NCBI RefSeq assembly: GCF_002386445.1
Contig: NZ_DGIR01000054.1
Span: 1 to 64,000, forward strand
Source: Pseudomonas sp. UBA4617
GTDB lineage: Bacteria; Pseudomonadota; Gammaproteobacteria; Pseudomonadales; Pseudomonadaceae
Direction: 5' to 3'
Length of the DNA: 64,000 nt
In this document: positions 17,740-26,024 of the stretch, one piece after another
Position numbering within the stretch: the first letter of the stretch is position 1
How the letters are laid out: every line of letters starts with the position of its first letter
The notes under the pieces: generated by a model
What the model saw: the letters and a program-made list of their open reading frames with translations, nothing else
Databases searched by the model: none
What the model was told of the DNA's origin: nothing
Position numbers and translations under genes: made by a program

Positions 17740-17785
17740 CAGGGCTGTATTACCTGCCCGGTGATAGGGCCGCACCAGGCAATAA

Positions 17786-17819
17786 AAAAGGCCGCGCCCT
17801 GCACAGGACGCGGCCTTTT
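17786..17819. terminator. Bidirectional terminator
   Basis: Stem aaaaggccgcg (17786-17796) with cgcggcctttt (17809-17819), A run on the left and T run on the right. It lies between the converging 147-aa gene and permease gene and can work in both directions. Confidence 0.88.
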
Positions 17820-17837
17820 CATAACAGCCAGCGCGGA

Positions 17838-19223
17838 TCAGTTATCCAGCGCCACCCGCCCGGCAGCTTCACGCTTGCGGTGCACCAGCAAGCCAGCCGC
17901 CACCACACCAATGCTCAGCAGCGCGGTCGCGATGATTTCGGCACGGTGGTCTTCACGCAGCGCCATCACCACCAGGATTGCAATGATGAAGGCAATGGTC
18001 GCCCAGGTCAGGCCTGGGAACAGCCACATTTTGAAGGTGATCTTCTCGCCACGGGCCTCACGCTGGGCGCGCATGCGCAGCTGTGAAACGGCAATCACCA
18101 GGTACACCAGCAGGGCAATGGCACCCGAGCTGGCCAGCAGGAACTCGAACACCTGGGCCGGGGCCACGAAGTTGGCGAACACGCAGAGGAACGCCGCTGC
18201 GGTGGACAGCAGTACCGCCACGTGCGGGGTCGCCGACTTGGTGGTGCGCTGGGCGATGGCCGGGGCGTCACCGCGCTTGCTCAGCGAGAACAGCATGCGC
18301 GACGAGGTGTACAGCGCCGAGTTCAGGCAGCTGGTGACGGCGATCAGCACGACGATGTCGACGATAAGCTTGGCGTTCGGCACACCGATGAGGCTCAGCA
18401 CGGTCTGGTAGGAGCCGGTTTCGGCCAGCGCCGGGTCGTTCCACGGCACCAGGGCCACAACGAGGAAGATCGACACCAGGTAGAACAGGCAGATACGCCA
18501 GATGACCGAGTTGGTAGCACGGCTGATCTGCTTGCCCGGGTCCTTCGACTCGGCCGCGGCGATGGTGACGATTTCGGTACCCATGAACGAGAACATGGTG
18601 GTCAGCATGGCTGCCAGCACCGCGCCAAGGCCATTGGGCATGAAGCCCTGGGTGTCGAACAGGTGGCTGGCACCGCTGACCTGGCTGCTCGGCACGAAGC
18701 CGAACAAGGCAGCACAACCCACGGCGATGAAGCCGATGATCGCCAGGACCTTGAGCAGGGCGAACCAGAACTCGAACTCGCCATAGTTCTTCACGCTGCA
18801 CAGGTTGGTCAGGGTCAGCGCCAGGGTTATGACCAGGGAGAACGCCCACAGGTCAACCGCAGGGAACCAGGCATGCAGGATGGCTGCGGCAGCGTTGGCT
18901 TCCAGCGGAATAACCAGCACCCAGAACCACCAGTAAAGCCAGCCGATGGTGAAACCGGCCCAGCGCCCGATGGCGCGGTCGGCATAAGTAGAGAACGAAC
19001 CGGTGTCAGGCGAGGCGACCGCCATTTCACCCAACATGCGCATGACCAGCACAACCAGCGTGCCCGCGGCAGCATAAGCCAGCAGCACGGCAGGGCCGGC
19101 AGCGGCAATGGCGTGGCCGGAGCCAACGAAGAGGCCGGCACCGATCACGCCAGCGATGGACAGCATGGTCACATGCCGTTGTTTGAGCCCCTGAGCGAGG
19201 TCATTGGAATTGTTACCGCTCAT
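17838..19223 (-). CDS. gabP: Amino-acid permease, GABA permease type (APC family)
   Basis: 461 residues with about twelve membrane segments. APC family: the first helix motif LSIAGVIGAGLFVGSGHAI (residues about 20-40) and GEMAVASPDTGSFSTYADRA are typical of the GabP/AnsP/ProY group. GABA is the likely but unproven substrate. ATG 19223 has AAGGTAG about 5 bases upstream; the upstream extension in the same frame is not protein-like. It is transcribed alone, divergent from the ABC importer at 19865. Confidence 0.78.
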   Translation of the reverse strand: MSGNNSNDLAQGLKQRHVTMLSIAGVIGAGLFVGSGHAIAAAGPAVLLAYAAAGTLVVLVMRMLGEMAVASPDTGSFSTYADRAIGRWAGFTIGWLYWWFWVLVIPLEANAAAAILHAWFPAVDLWAFSLVITLALTLTNLCSVKNYGEFEFWFALLKVLAIIGFIAVGCAALFGFVPSSQVSGASHLFDTQGFMPNGLGAVLAAMLTTMFSFMGTEIVTIAAAESKDPGKQISRATNSVIWRICLFYLVSIFLVVALVPWNDPALAETGSYQTVLSLIGVPNAKLIVDIVVLIAVTSCLNSALYTSSRMLFSLSKRGDAPAIAQRTTKSATPHVAVLLSTAAAFLCVFANFVAPAQVFEFLLASSGAIALLVYLVIAVSQLRMRAQREARGEKITFKMWLFPGLTWATIAFIIAILVVMALREDHRAEIIATALLSIGVVAAGLLVHRKREAAGRVALDN

Positions 19224-19864
19224 AAAACTACCTTTGTAAGGAGGTGGACCACGCCGACTGCGGGTGTAAAGCGCACCAAGGGTTGACCTGGGCGTCGCTG
19301 CAATCGGCGGTTTCCTGCTGGCAATAAGCGCGCCATGTGCTGAAAGCATTCGTCAGAAAGCCCGGGAGGCCTTTCCACACGCGGTTCGGAGGGCTTTCGG
19401 CCAAGAGCTGACCGAAAGGGCATCAAACTGTCGGATTACTGAAATACCCACTTACAAACGCACCAAAGGTGCTCCTCGGTAACACCTTTGCACCGATGCA
19501 AAGCAAAAAAGTGCAACCTATGGGTACAACCCCATACCGTGCGAAGGCCTCCGCAGGCGAACCCGTTTTCTCGGGATCTGCTACCTTGTCAGTCCGGAAC
19601 TACCCGCGAATGGTCTAAAACCGCTTCCATGAGCCGGCCAAAGCTGGCACCATCGCGCCTTTTTTCATCAAGGCTCTGGTGCTGGGCGAGACCTTCGCGG
19701 ACATCCGCGCGACGTTGCGCTGCAGCGATGCGACAAACTGCCCCACCAGCGCCCCGAGCACCTGGCGCCCCTGTTGGCCGCCGCGATACCGCTATGCTAG
19801 CTTGGCGCTCGCCAGGAAGGCCGCCAACAGCTGGGAACGCACCCGAACACAATGAGGACCGCAC
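19224..19864. other. Divergent intergenic region between permease and ABC operon
   Basis: About 640 bases without a supportable gene. It contains a short palindrome gcaccaaaggtgc at 19460-19472, an 8-bp inverted repeat caaaggtg/cacctttg at 19464-19490, and an AT-richer patch near 19500-19520. Promoters for both flanking genes must lie here. Open frames across it are arginine/cysteine/tryptophan-rich and not protein-like. Confidence 0.5.
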
Positions 19865-20638
19865 ATGGCTCAGGCCACGCCCGCGCTGGAAATCCGCAAC
19901 CTGCACAAACGCTACGGCGAGCAGGAAATTCTCAAGGGCATTTCGCTGACCGCACGCGACGGTGACGTGATCTCCATCCTGGGGTCGTCCGGCTCCGGCA
20001 AGTCCACCCTGCTGCGCTGCATCAACCTGCTCGAGAACCCGCACCAGGGCGAAATCCTGGTCGCCGGTGAAGCGCTCAGGCTTAAGGCCGCCAAGAACGG
20101 TGACCTGGTCGCCGCCGACAATCGCCAGATCAACCGCCTGCGCAGCGAGATCGGCTTCGTCTTCCAGAACTTCAACCTGTGGCCGCACATGTCGATCCTC
20201 GACAACATCATCGAGGCGCCCCGCCGCGTACTTGGCCAGAGCAAGGCCGAGGCCATCGAAGCCGCCGAAGCACTGCTGAACAAGGTCGGCATCTACGACA
20301 AGCGCCACAGTTACCCCGCCCAGCTTTCCGGTGGCCAGCAACAGCGTGCCGCCATTGCCCGTACCCTGGCCATGAAGCCCAAGGTCATCCTGTTCGACGA
20401 GCCAACTTCGGCACTCGATCCGGAAATGGTCCAGGAAGTGCTAAACGTTATCCGCGCATTGGCCGAAGAAGGCCGTACCATGCTGCTGGTCACGCACGAG
20501 ATGAGCTTTGCCCGGCATGTGTCCAGTGAAGTCGTCTTCCTGCACCAGGGCCTGGTCGAAGAGCAGGGATCGCCGCAGCAGGTGTTCGAGAACCCGACCT
20601 CGGCGCGTTGCAAGCAATTCATGTCCAGCCACCGTTAA
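19865..20638 (+). CDS. Basic amino acid ABC transporter ATP-binding protein
   Basis: 257 residues, polar amino-acid (PAAT) family ATPase close to HisP/ArtP/AotP. Walker A is LGSSGSGKSTLLR (about residue 40), signature LSGGQQQRAAIAR, Walker B ILFDEPTSALDPE and H-loop LVTHEMSFA. GAGGA stands 7 bases before the ATG. It is followed after 11 bases by the binding-protein gene, then two permeases, giving an ATPase-binding protein-permease-permease operon. Arginine, ornithine, lysine or histidine is the likely ligand class; the exact one is not decided by sequence. Confidence 0.92.
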   Translation: MAQATPALEIRNLHKRYGEQEILKGISLTARDGDVISILGSSGSGKSTLLRCINLLENPHQGEILVAGEALRLKAAKNGDLVAADNRQINRLRSEIGFVFQNFNLWPHMSILDNIIEAPRRVLGQSKAEAIEAAEALLNKVGIYDKRHSYPAQLSGGQQQRAAIARTLAMKPKVILFDEPTSALDPEMVQEVLNVIRALAEEGRTMLLVTHEMSFARHVSSEVVFLHQGLVEEQGSPQQVFENPTSARCKQFMSSHR

Positions 20639-20649
20639 CGGAGCAATAC

Positions 20650-21405
20650 ATGCACACTTACAAGAAGTTTCTCCTGGCAGCTGCTGCCACGCTGGTGATG
20701 TCGGCCAACGCCATGGCCGCAGAAAAACTGCGCATGGGTATCGAGGCCGCTTACCCACCGTTCAACAACAAGGATGCCAGCGGTAACGTGGTCGGCTTCG
20801 ACAAGGACATCGGCGACGCCCTGTGCGCCAAGATGAAAGTCGAATGCTCGGTCGTCACCTCGGACTGGGACGGCATCATCCCGGCGCTGAATGCCAAGAA
20901 GTTCGACTTCCTGGTGTCGTCGCTGTCGATCACTGACGAGCGCAAGCAGGCAGTGGACTTCACCGACCCGTACTACTCCAACAAGCTGCAGTTCATCGCG
21001 CCGAAGAACGTCGACTTCAAGACCGACAAGGCCTCGCTCAAGGGCAAGGTGATCGGCACCCAGCGCGCCACCCTGGCCGGCACCTGGCTGGAAGACAACT
21101 ACGGCGATGACGTAGAGATCAAGCTGTATGACACCCAGGAAAACGCCTACCTCGACCTGGTCTCCGGCCGCATCGACGGTATCCTCGCCGACAAGTACGT
21201 GCAGTACGAGTGGCTGAAGAGCAAGGACGGCATGAACTTCGAGTTCAAGGGCGAGCCGGTGATGGACAGCGACAAGATCGGCATTGCCGTGCGCAAGGGC
21301 GACGACAAGCTGCGCAACGACCTGAACAAAGCCCTGGCAGAAATCAAGGCCGACGGTACGTACAAGAAGATCAACGACAAGTACTTCCCGTTCAGCATCG
21401 AATGA
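20650..21405 (+). CDS. Amino acid ABC transporter substrate-binding protein
   Basis: 251 residues. Periplasmic receptor of the HisJ/ArtJ/AotJ family: signal peptide MHTYKKFLLAAAATLVMSAN (cleaved after AMA near residue 23), then the family start EKLRMGIEAAYPPFNNKDAS, GFDKDIGDALC, and DFTDPYYSNKLQF. A Cys pair (CAKMKVEC) corresponds to the disulfide known in this family. The start ATG at 20650 is 11 bases after the ATPase stop. It delivers the ligand to the two permeases encoded downstream. Confidence 0.92.
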   Translation: MHTYKKFLLAAAATLVMSANAMAAEKLRMGIEAAYPPFNNKDASGNVVGFDKDIGDALCAKMKVECSVVTSDWDGIIPALNAKKFDFLVSSLSITDERKQAVDFTDPYYSNKLQFIAPKNVDFKTDKASLKGKVIGTQRATLAGTWLEDNYGDDVEIKLYDTQENAYLDLVSGRIDGILADKYVQYEWLKSKDGMNFEFKGEPVMDSDKIGIAVRKGDDKLRNDLNKALAEIKADGTYKKINDKYFPFSIE

Positions 21406-21459
21406 CCCGCCCTGACTGGCGCGCCCTTGCGGCGCGCCAGTCCCTAGAATGACCTGCCC

Positions 21460-22155
21460 ATGAATATCGACCTGCACGGATTCGGTCCGGCCATGATGGC
21501 CGGTACCCTGATGACCGTAAAACTGGCGCTTTGCGCCTTGCTGCTGGGCCTGGTGCTGGGCCTGCTCGGCGCCCTGGCCAAGACTTCCTCGGTCAAGCCT
21601 TTGCAATGGCTTGGCGGCTTCTATTCGACCCTGGTACGCGGCGTGCCCGAACTGCTGTGGGTCCTGCTTATCTACTTCGGCACCGTAGGCTTGATGAATG
21701 CCCTCGGTGAAGCCCTGAACATGCCGGGCCTGGAGCTCAGCGCCTTCGCGGCGGGGGTGATTGCCCTGGGCCTGTGCTTCGGCGCCTACGCCACCGAAGT
21801 GTTCCGTGGCGCCATCCTGGCAATCCCCAAGGGCCACCGTGAGGCCGGCCTGGCGCTGGGCCTGTCCAAGGGCCGCATCCTGTCGCGGATCATCCTGCCG
21901 CAGATGTGGCGCATCGCCCTGCCAGGCCTTGGCAACCTGTTCATGATCCTGATGAAGGACACTGCACTGGTGTCGGTGATCGGCCTGGAAGAAATCATGC
22001 GCCACGCGCAAATCGGCGTGACCGTGACCAAGGAGCCATTCACCTTCTACATGGTCGCCGCCTGCATCTACCTGAGCCTGACCATCATTGCCATGACCGG
22101 CATGCACTTCATGGAAAAACGCGCCGCTCGCGGCTTTGCGAGGGCCGTGCAATGA
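21460..22155 (+). CDS. Amino acid ABC transporter permease (first subunit)
   Basis: 231 residues, HisQ/ArtQ/AotQ type inner-membrane permease. Hydrophobic helices include VKLALCALLLGLVLGLLGAL and FAAGVIALGLCFGAYATEVF; the EAA loop is IPKGHREAGLALGLSKGRIL (about residue 125). It overlaps the second permease by 4 bases (ATGA at 22152), so the two halves of the channel are translationally coupled. Confidence 0.92.
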   Translation: MNIDLHGFGPAMMAGTLMTVKLALCALLLGLVLGLLGALAKTSSVKPLQWLGGFYSTLVRGVPELLWVLLIYFGTVGLMNALGEALNMPGLELSAFAAGVIALGLCFGAYATEVFRGAILAIPKGHREAGLALGLSKGRILSRIILPQMWRIALPGLGNLFMILMKDTALVSVIGLEEIMRHAQIGVTVTKEPFTFYMVAACIYLSLTIIAMTGMHFMEKRAARGFARAVQ

Positions 22156-22841
22156 ACTGGGAAGTGATCATCAAATGGCTGCCCCGCCTGGCCCAGGGTG
22201 CGACCCTGACCCTGGAGCTGGTAGCCATCGCCGTGGTGGCCGGGCTGATCCTGGCCATCCCGCTGGGCATCGCCCGCTCCTCGCGCCACTGGTACGTGCG
22301 CGCCGTGCCGTTCAGCTACATCTTCTTCTTCCGCGGTACGCCGCTGCTGGTGCAGCTGTTCCTGGTCTACTACGGCCTGGCGCAATTCGACGTGGTGCGT
22401 TCGAGTTCGCTGTGGCCCTACCTGCGCGATCCGTTCTGGTGCACGGTGCTGACCATGACCCTGCACACCGCCGCCTATATCGCCGAGATCCTGCGCGGTG
22501 CGCTGCAGTCGATCCCCAAGGGCGAAATCGAGGCGGCACGCGCACTGGGCATGTCGCGTGGCAAGACGCTGTTCTACATCATGCTGCCGCGCGCCGCGCG
22601 TATCGGCCTGCCGGCGTACAGCAACGAAGTGATCCTGATGCTCAAGGCCAGCGCGCTGGCCAGTACCGTGACCTTGCTGGAACTGACCGGCATGGCCCGT
22701 ACCATCATTGCCCGGACCTACCTGCCGGTAGAGATCTTCTTTGCCGCCGGGGTGTTCTACCTGGTGATCTCGTTCGTGCTGGTACAGGGCTTCAAGCTGC
22801 TGGAGCGCTGGCTGCGTGTGGATGCCTGCCAAGGGCGCTGA
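22152..22841 (+). CDS. Amino acid ABC transporter permease (second subunit)
   Basis: 229 residues, HisM/ArtM/AotM type. Helices include TLELVAIAVVAGLILAIPLG and an EAA loop IPKGEIEAARALGMSRGKTL near residue 120. It forms the heterodimeric channel with the preceding gene. A REP palindrome at 22853 closes the operon. No regulator gene of the ArgR type is attached here. Confidence 0.92.
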   Translation: MNWEVIIKWLPRLAQGATLTLELVAIAVVAGLILAIPLGIARSSRHWYVRAVPFSYIFFFRGTPLLVQLFLVYYGLAQFDVVRSSSLWPYLRDPFWCTVLTMTLHTAAYIAEILRGALQSIPKGEIEAARALGMSRGKTLFYIMLPRAARIGLPAYSNEVILMLKASALASTVTLLELTGMARTIIARTYLPVEIFFAAGVFYLVISFVLVQGFKLLERWLRVDACQGR

Positions 22842-22852
22842 CATCTCCTGGC

Positions 22853-22880
22853 CTTCTTCGCGGGCGTGCCCGCGAAGAAG
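22853..22880. repeat. REP palindrome
   Basis: A 13-bp perfect inverted repeat, cttcttcgcgggc (22853-22865) and gcccgcgaagaag (22868-22880), with a 2-base centre. It stands between the ABC operon and the methyltransferase gene and could stabilise the 3' end of the permease mRNA. Confidence 0.85.
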
Positions 22881-22907
22881 CCCTCAAACCCACCGCACAT
22901 CCTTGCC

Positions 22908-24113
22908 ATGCCAAGCCACCTCCACAGCCAGCACCTGAGCACCCGTTTCCAGGCCCTCGACCAGTTCCTGATCGAGCACCAGCGGCTGTGGAAACCCCGT
23001 CCCTTCAGCACCCTGCAGCTGGACTGGGAAACCGCATATCCCGAGCTTGCCGCCCACCTGCGCCAATGCTCCCTGGCAGACGCCGAAAGCGAAAGCACCG
23101 CCGCGAGCTTACCCGCCCCATTCCCACAGCTGGCCCGGCAAGCCCAACAGCTCTCTACCCTCGGCAACCTCCCGGCCACCGACCTTCGCCCCGCCGCCCA
23201 CCGCCTCGACGTCGCCGTTCCCGGCCGCAAATGGCAGCAGATCGAAGCCTTCGCCAGCCACCTGAGCTTCCGCGCGCAGCCGCGCCACTGGCTGGACTGG
23301 TGCGCCGGCAAAGGCCACCTCGGCCGCCGCCTGCTGCAACCCGGCCAGCACCTGACCTGTCTGGAATACGACGCCGCCCTGGTCGCCGCCGGCCAGGCCC
23401 TGAGTGCGCACCATCATTTGCCGGCGCAGCACCTGCAGCAGGATGTGATGGCCGAGGACAGCGCCCGCCACCTGGCAGACGACAAAACCGTGGTCGCCCT
23501 GCACGCCTGTGGCGACTTGCATGTACACCTGATACAGCTGGCCAGCCAGCAAGGCTGCCGGCAACTGGCCGTGGCCCCTTGCTGCTACAACCGCATTGCA
23601 GCGCAACAGTACCAGGCGTTATCCACAGCCGCGCAAGCGTCCAGCCTGCAGCTGTCGCTGGATGACCTGGGCCTGCCGCTGAGCGAAACCGTCACCGCAG
23701 GCGCCCGCGTCCGGCGCCAGCGCGACGCCTCCATGGCCCGGCGCCTGGGTTTCGACCTGCTGCAACGCCAGCAACGCCAGAGCGCCGATTACCTACCGAC
23801 GCCTTCGTTGCCTGTGGCCTGGCTGGAAAAGCCTTTCGAGCAATACTGCCGCGACCTGGCCGAGCTCAAGCAACTGCAACTGACCGGCAACCCGGACTGG
23901 GCAGCCTTGGAAGCAGCCGGCTGGCAACGCCTGGCCGAGGTCCGTAACCTGGAGCGCGTGCGCAACCTGTTTCGTCGGCCGCTGGAGCTGTGGCTGGTAC
24001 TGGATCGCGCCCTGTTTCTGGAAGAACGCGGCTATAACGTGCAACTGGGCCTGTTCTGCGACTACCCGCTGACCCCACGCAACCTGCTGATCCTCGCCGA
24101 ACGCGACCGTTAG
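22908..24113 (+). CDS. SAM-dependent methyltransferase (Methyltransf_32-like)
   Basis: 401 residues. The SAM-binding glycine motif is in WLDWCAGKGHLGRRLLQPG around residue 130, followed by the acidic residue in CLEYDAALV. VVALHACGDLHVHLIQLAS and VAPCCYNRI are typical of the Methyltransf_32 (GSTCD/METTL25-like) group, whose substrates are largely unknown. The C-terminal region of about 120 residues has no recognised motif. ATG 22908 was chosen because the frame upstream passes through the REP palindrome. No partner gene is evident. Confidence 0.82.
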   Translation: MPSHLHSQHLSTRFQALDQFLIEHQRLWKPRPFSTLQLDWETAYPELAAHLRQCSLADAESESTAASLPAPFPQLARQAQQLSTLGNLPATDLRPAAHRLDVAVPGRKWQQIEAFASHLSFRAQPRHWLDWCAGKGHLGRRLLQPGQHLTCLEYDAALVAAGQALSAHHHLPAQHLQQDVMAEDSARHLADDKTVVALHACGDLHVHLIQLASQQGCRQLAVAPCCYNRIAAQQYQALSTAAQASSLQLSLDDLGLPLSETVTAGARVRRQRDASMARRLGFDLLQRQQRQSADYLPTPSLPVAWLEKPFEQYCRDLAELKQLQLTGNPDWAALEAAGWQRLAEVRNLERVRNLFRRPLELWLVLDRALFLEERGYNVQLGLFCDYPLTPRNLLILAERDR

Positions 24114-24340
24114 CCGCAGTACAACCTGTGGATAACTCTGTGCACAAGCTTTTGATTAGCTGTTGGATCCAAGCGCTATTTCAAGCGGCCGACTTATTCC
24201 GCCCGGTACTTCAAGCCCAGTAAAAACAGGCGTTTGCGCAAAGACCGACGGCGTATCGATCCGGCATGCGTTTCGCGCAAGCCATCAATGCCACTTGTGC
24301 ATAAACATTTGTTGTGGTTGGCACGAGGGGCGTTGTCTGC

Positions 24341-24588
24341 TCAATGCGCCTTGTTTTTGGCAATCTCGACATCGTTCATCAGCGCCTTGGCGATGCCGCA
24401 CAAATAGTCGGCTGCACCGAGGAATTTGTGGTCATCTTCCATATCCCCCTCGCGCACCAGGTGCTTGATGTAGCCCCATCCACCGGGATACCGGGCTCGA
24501 CGCGTAGCAGGTTGAGGGACGGGTTACCGGCTGCGAGGAAGGTTTCCACGCCGGCGGTGGTAACGGGTTCAATGATGGCTTTCTTCAT
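24341..24588 (-). pseudogene. Frameshifted small DUF3077-like gene
   Basis: From ATG 24588 (MKKAIIEPVTTAGVETFLAA) the frame reads to LLRVEPGIPVDG and then leaves a protein-like sequence. In another frame from about 24475 a good C-terminus follows (GYIKHLVREGD, KFLGAADYLCGIAKALMNDV) to a TGA at 24343-24341. Joined, the two parts give about 80 residues resembling the small Pseudomonas DUF3077-type proteins. The break near 24475-24480 suggests a small deletion in the middle (family members keep an alanine-rich helix there). AAGGA lies 8 bases before the ATG. A sequencing error or programmed frameshift cannot be excluded. Family assignment is from memory. Confidence 0.6.
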
Positions 24589-24596
24589 GGCATAAA

Positions 24597-24809
24597 TCCT
24601 TATTCGGGGAAGGCACTGCCATAAATCTTTCTCACGGATTTGGGTGGCAGCCGTACGCGGGGTGAGAAACCGGTCGAATAAGGAAGCCCGGCCAGACCGA
24701 AGTCTGCCCGCGTACGGCCACCATAGATGGGTAGCGCTTATTCGAGTCGGGTTCTCACACCCGGTCGCCAGAGCGACCCGAAAACGGTATCCGTGAGCCA
24801 TTTCCCCGA
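24597..24809 (-). ncRNA. Highly structured leader RNA ahead of DUF3077-like gene
   Basis: On the minus strand this 213-nt segment ends at the ribosome-binding site of the small gene. Perfect helices (window coordinates): 24604-24611/24802-24809 (8 bp), 24631-24639/24789-24797 (9), 24650-24661/24707-24718 (12), 24662-24668/24752-24758 (7), 24674-24682/24737-24745 (9), plus hairpins 24693-24697/24702-24706 and 24763-24768/24773-24778. The 12-bp helix crosses the 7- and 9-bp helices, so a pseudoknot or alternative folds are implied. In addition 24675-24684 can pair over 10 bp with 24597-24606, which covers the AAGGA. A riboswitch-like or cis-regulatory role is inference. Some annotations may translate it as a roughly 140-residue protein, which I reject. 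Confidence 0.65.
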
Positions 24810-25106
24810 CAACAGCGATACTTCAGCGGCGCGCGTAGGATAGGTCCGAAGCACCCAAACCTTGAAGCATCTGGCCCCAAGTTCAGAATTGTCTGATCCC
24901 TGTCTCCAGTGCGGCGCGGCACCTTTGGGAACGCGATAACCCGCGAAGAGCCCTGGCCAGGCCACACAAGGCTAATGCTCGACCACCGCAACGGTGTATC
25001 ATTCGCCCCCCAAATCATTAAAAAGTGACGTCGCGCGCTGCCCGCCAGCCCCGCGACCTTCTGGCGTTGCGCCAGAACCGACAATGGACTAACGGACTCG
25101 ACCATC

Positions 25107-25355
25107 GTGACCCAGACCAAGCCCCTCGCCCTGTTGTGCCTCACCCTGGCCCTGAGCGCCTGCGCCAGCAGCACCCCGCCCCAACCCCGCAGCAGCCTGG
25201 GCTGGAACCATCCTGGCATGCAACTGGGCGGCGACAACGGCCTGCCCCTGCGCACCGAGAGCCCTTGCCGCAAGCGTGGCTGCGACAACGACAAGCTGTT
25301 CTTCAACCCGGGCAAAACCGAGCCAAGCGTCACCACCATCCACCGCGGCTGGTAG
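25107..25355 (+). CDS. Small lipoprotein
   Basis: 82 residues with GTG start. A lipoprotein signal peptide is clear: basic start TQTKP, hydrophobic ALLCLTLALS, lipobox LSAC with the acylated Cys near residue 18. The mature part is short and polar, with the pattern CRKRGCDND (two Cys) and ending TTIHRGW. No known family is recognised. It lies between the structured leader (divergent) and tRNA-Thr. The ribosome-binding site is weak. The roughly 300 bases upstream (24810-25106) hold the promoters for both directions and no other gene. Confidence 0.75.
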   Translation: MTQTKPLALLCLTLALSACASSTPPQPRSSLGWNHPGMQLGGDNGLPLRTESPCRKRGCDNDKLFFNPGKTEPSVTTIHRGW

Positions 25356-25414
25356 GAAAATTCTTCTTTCAGACCGGTAACTTAGGTCATTTGCGAACAA
25401 TCGCAAGGAAGTGG

Positions 25415-25442
25415 TTTACAGGCGCCAACCGATCGTTATAAT
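25415..25442 (+). promoter_or_regulatory. Sigma-70 promoter of tRNA-Thr
   Basis: TTTACA (25415-25420) and a consensus TATAAT (25437-25442) with a 16-base spacer lie 12 bases before the mature tRNA start. Confidence 0.8.
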
Positions 25443-25453
25443 GACGCCCCACT

Positions 25454-25529
<76 letters not shown>

Positions 25530-25544
25530 TACGCAGTATCAAAG

Positions 25545-25572
25545 AAGGCTCACCGAAAGGTGGGCCTTTTTT
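25545..25572 (+). terminator. Terminator after tRNA-Thr
   Basis: Stem aaggctcacc (25545-25554) with ggtgggcctt (25559-25568), GAAA loop and a run of T. Confidence 0.9.
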
Positions 25573-25678
25573 GTTTTAAGTACACTCCGCTCGCTCCCTC
25601 CCCAGACTTGACCCCAGTCAAGCCCGCTCCAGACAAATGACTTAGCCTGAAGCCAGCCCCTCATCAAGGCAGCTCACC

Positions 25679-25888
25679 ATGGCCAAGAAATTCCCCACAA
25701 ATCCCAGCCACCCCGAACGCATCTGCTGGGGCTGCGACCTCTACTGCCCAGCCAAGGCACTGGCCTGCGGCAACGGCGCGAGCCGGACCATGCACCCCGC
25801 AGAACTGTTCGGCGAAGACTGGGACAGTTTCGATAACCAACTCGAAAAACCGATCGACCGCGAGCAGGGCACAGCCCCCAAGCACTGA
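25679..25888 (+). CDS. DUF3079-family small protein
   Basis: 69 residues. The sequence MAKKFPTNPSHPERICWGCD, then LYCPAKALACGNGASRTMHP and ELFGEDW, fits DUF3079, a small cysteine-containing family (four Cys, C-x2-C-x3-C spacing) without known function; the cysteines could bind a metal. It is a single gene between tRNA-Thr and the glutamate-synthase-like gene. The start is supported by the conserved N-terminus. Confidence 0.85.
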   Translation: MAKKFPTNPSHPERICWGCDLYCPAKALACGNGASRTMHPAELFGEDWDSFDNQLEKPIDREQGTAPKH

Positions 25889-26024
25889 CAACACGTGCAC
25901 AACATCGACGCCCGCCCAGGCCAGAGCCATGACAACCATGCAACAGTCTTTTACCGATTCCCCAGGTTTTCCCTAACCCTGCTTTGCCTATCCTAGGCCG
26001 GGTCATCCTGCCTGTGATGGACCC

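Noticed and set aside
16831..17775. A 314-codon version of the 76-residue gene
   Set aside because: The extra 5' part lies antisense to the 147-residue gene and is not protein-like; the strong ribosome-binding site sits only before the internal ATG at 17061.
19460..19472. gcaccaaaggtgc as an NtrC binding site before the permease
   Set aside because: NtrC half-sites need a longer spacer than the 3 bases seen here and I found no matching -24/-12 sigma-54 promoter.
19488..19949. A 153-residue plus-strand frame upstream of the ABC ATPase
   Set aside because: Arg/Cys/Trp-rich translation, overlaps the real ATPase start in another frame, no ribosome-binding site.
20635..22152. A 505-codon minus-strand frame over the amino-acid ABC genes
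   Set aside because: Antisense shadow of clearly recognisable binding-protein and permease genes.
24127..24135. A perfect DnaA-box-like 9-mer (tgtggataa)
   Set aside because: A single box, with only one other within about 500 bases (inside the methyltransferase gene) and no dnaA/dnaN or AT-rich unwinding region nearby, so no origin is proposed.
24314..24595. A 93-residue plus-strand frame over the small gene
   Set aside because: It is the antisense of the DUF3077-like halves, whose minus-strand reading has a ribosome-binding site and family-like ends.
24379..24801. A 140-residue protein on the minus strand through the structured leader
   Set aside because: The sequence is rich in R, W and L without domain features, it runs through the perfect complementary segments, and its end fuses in frame into MKKAIIEP, the true start of the small gene. 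The RNA structure explains the sequence better.
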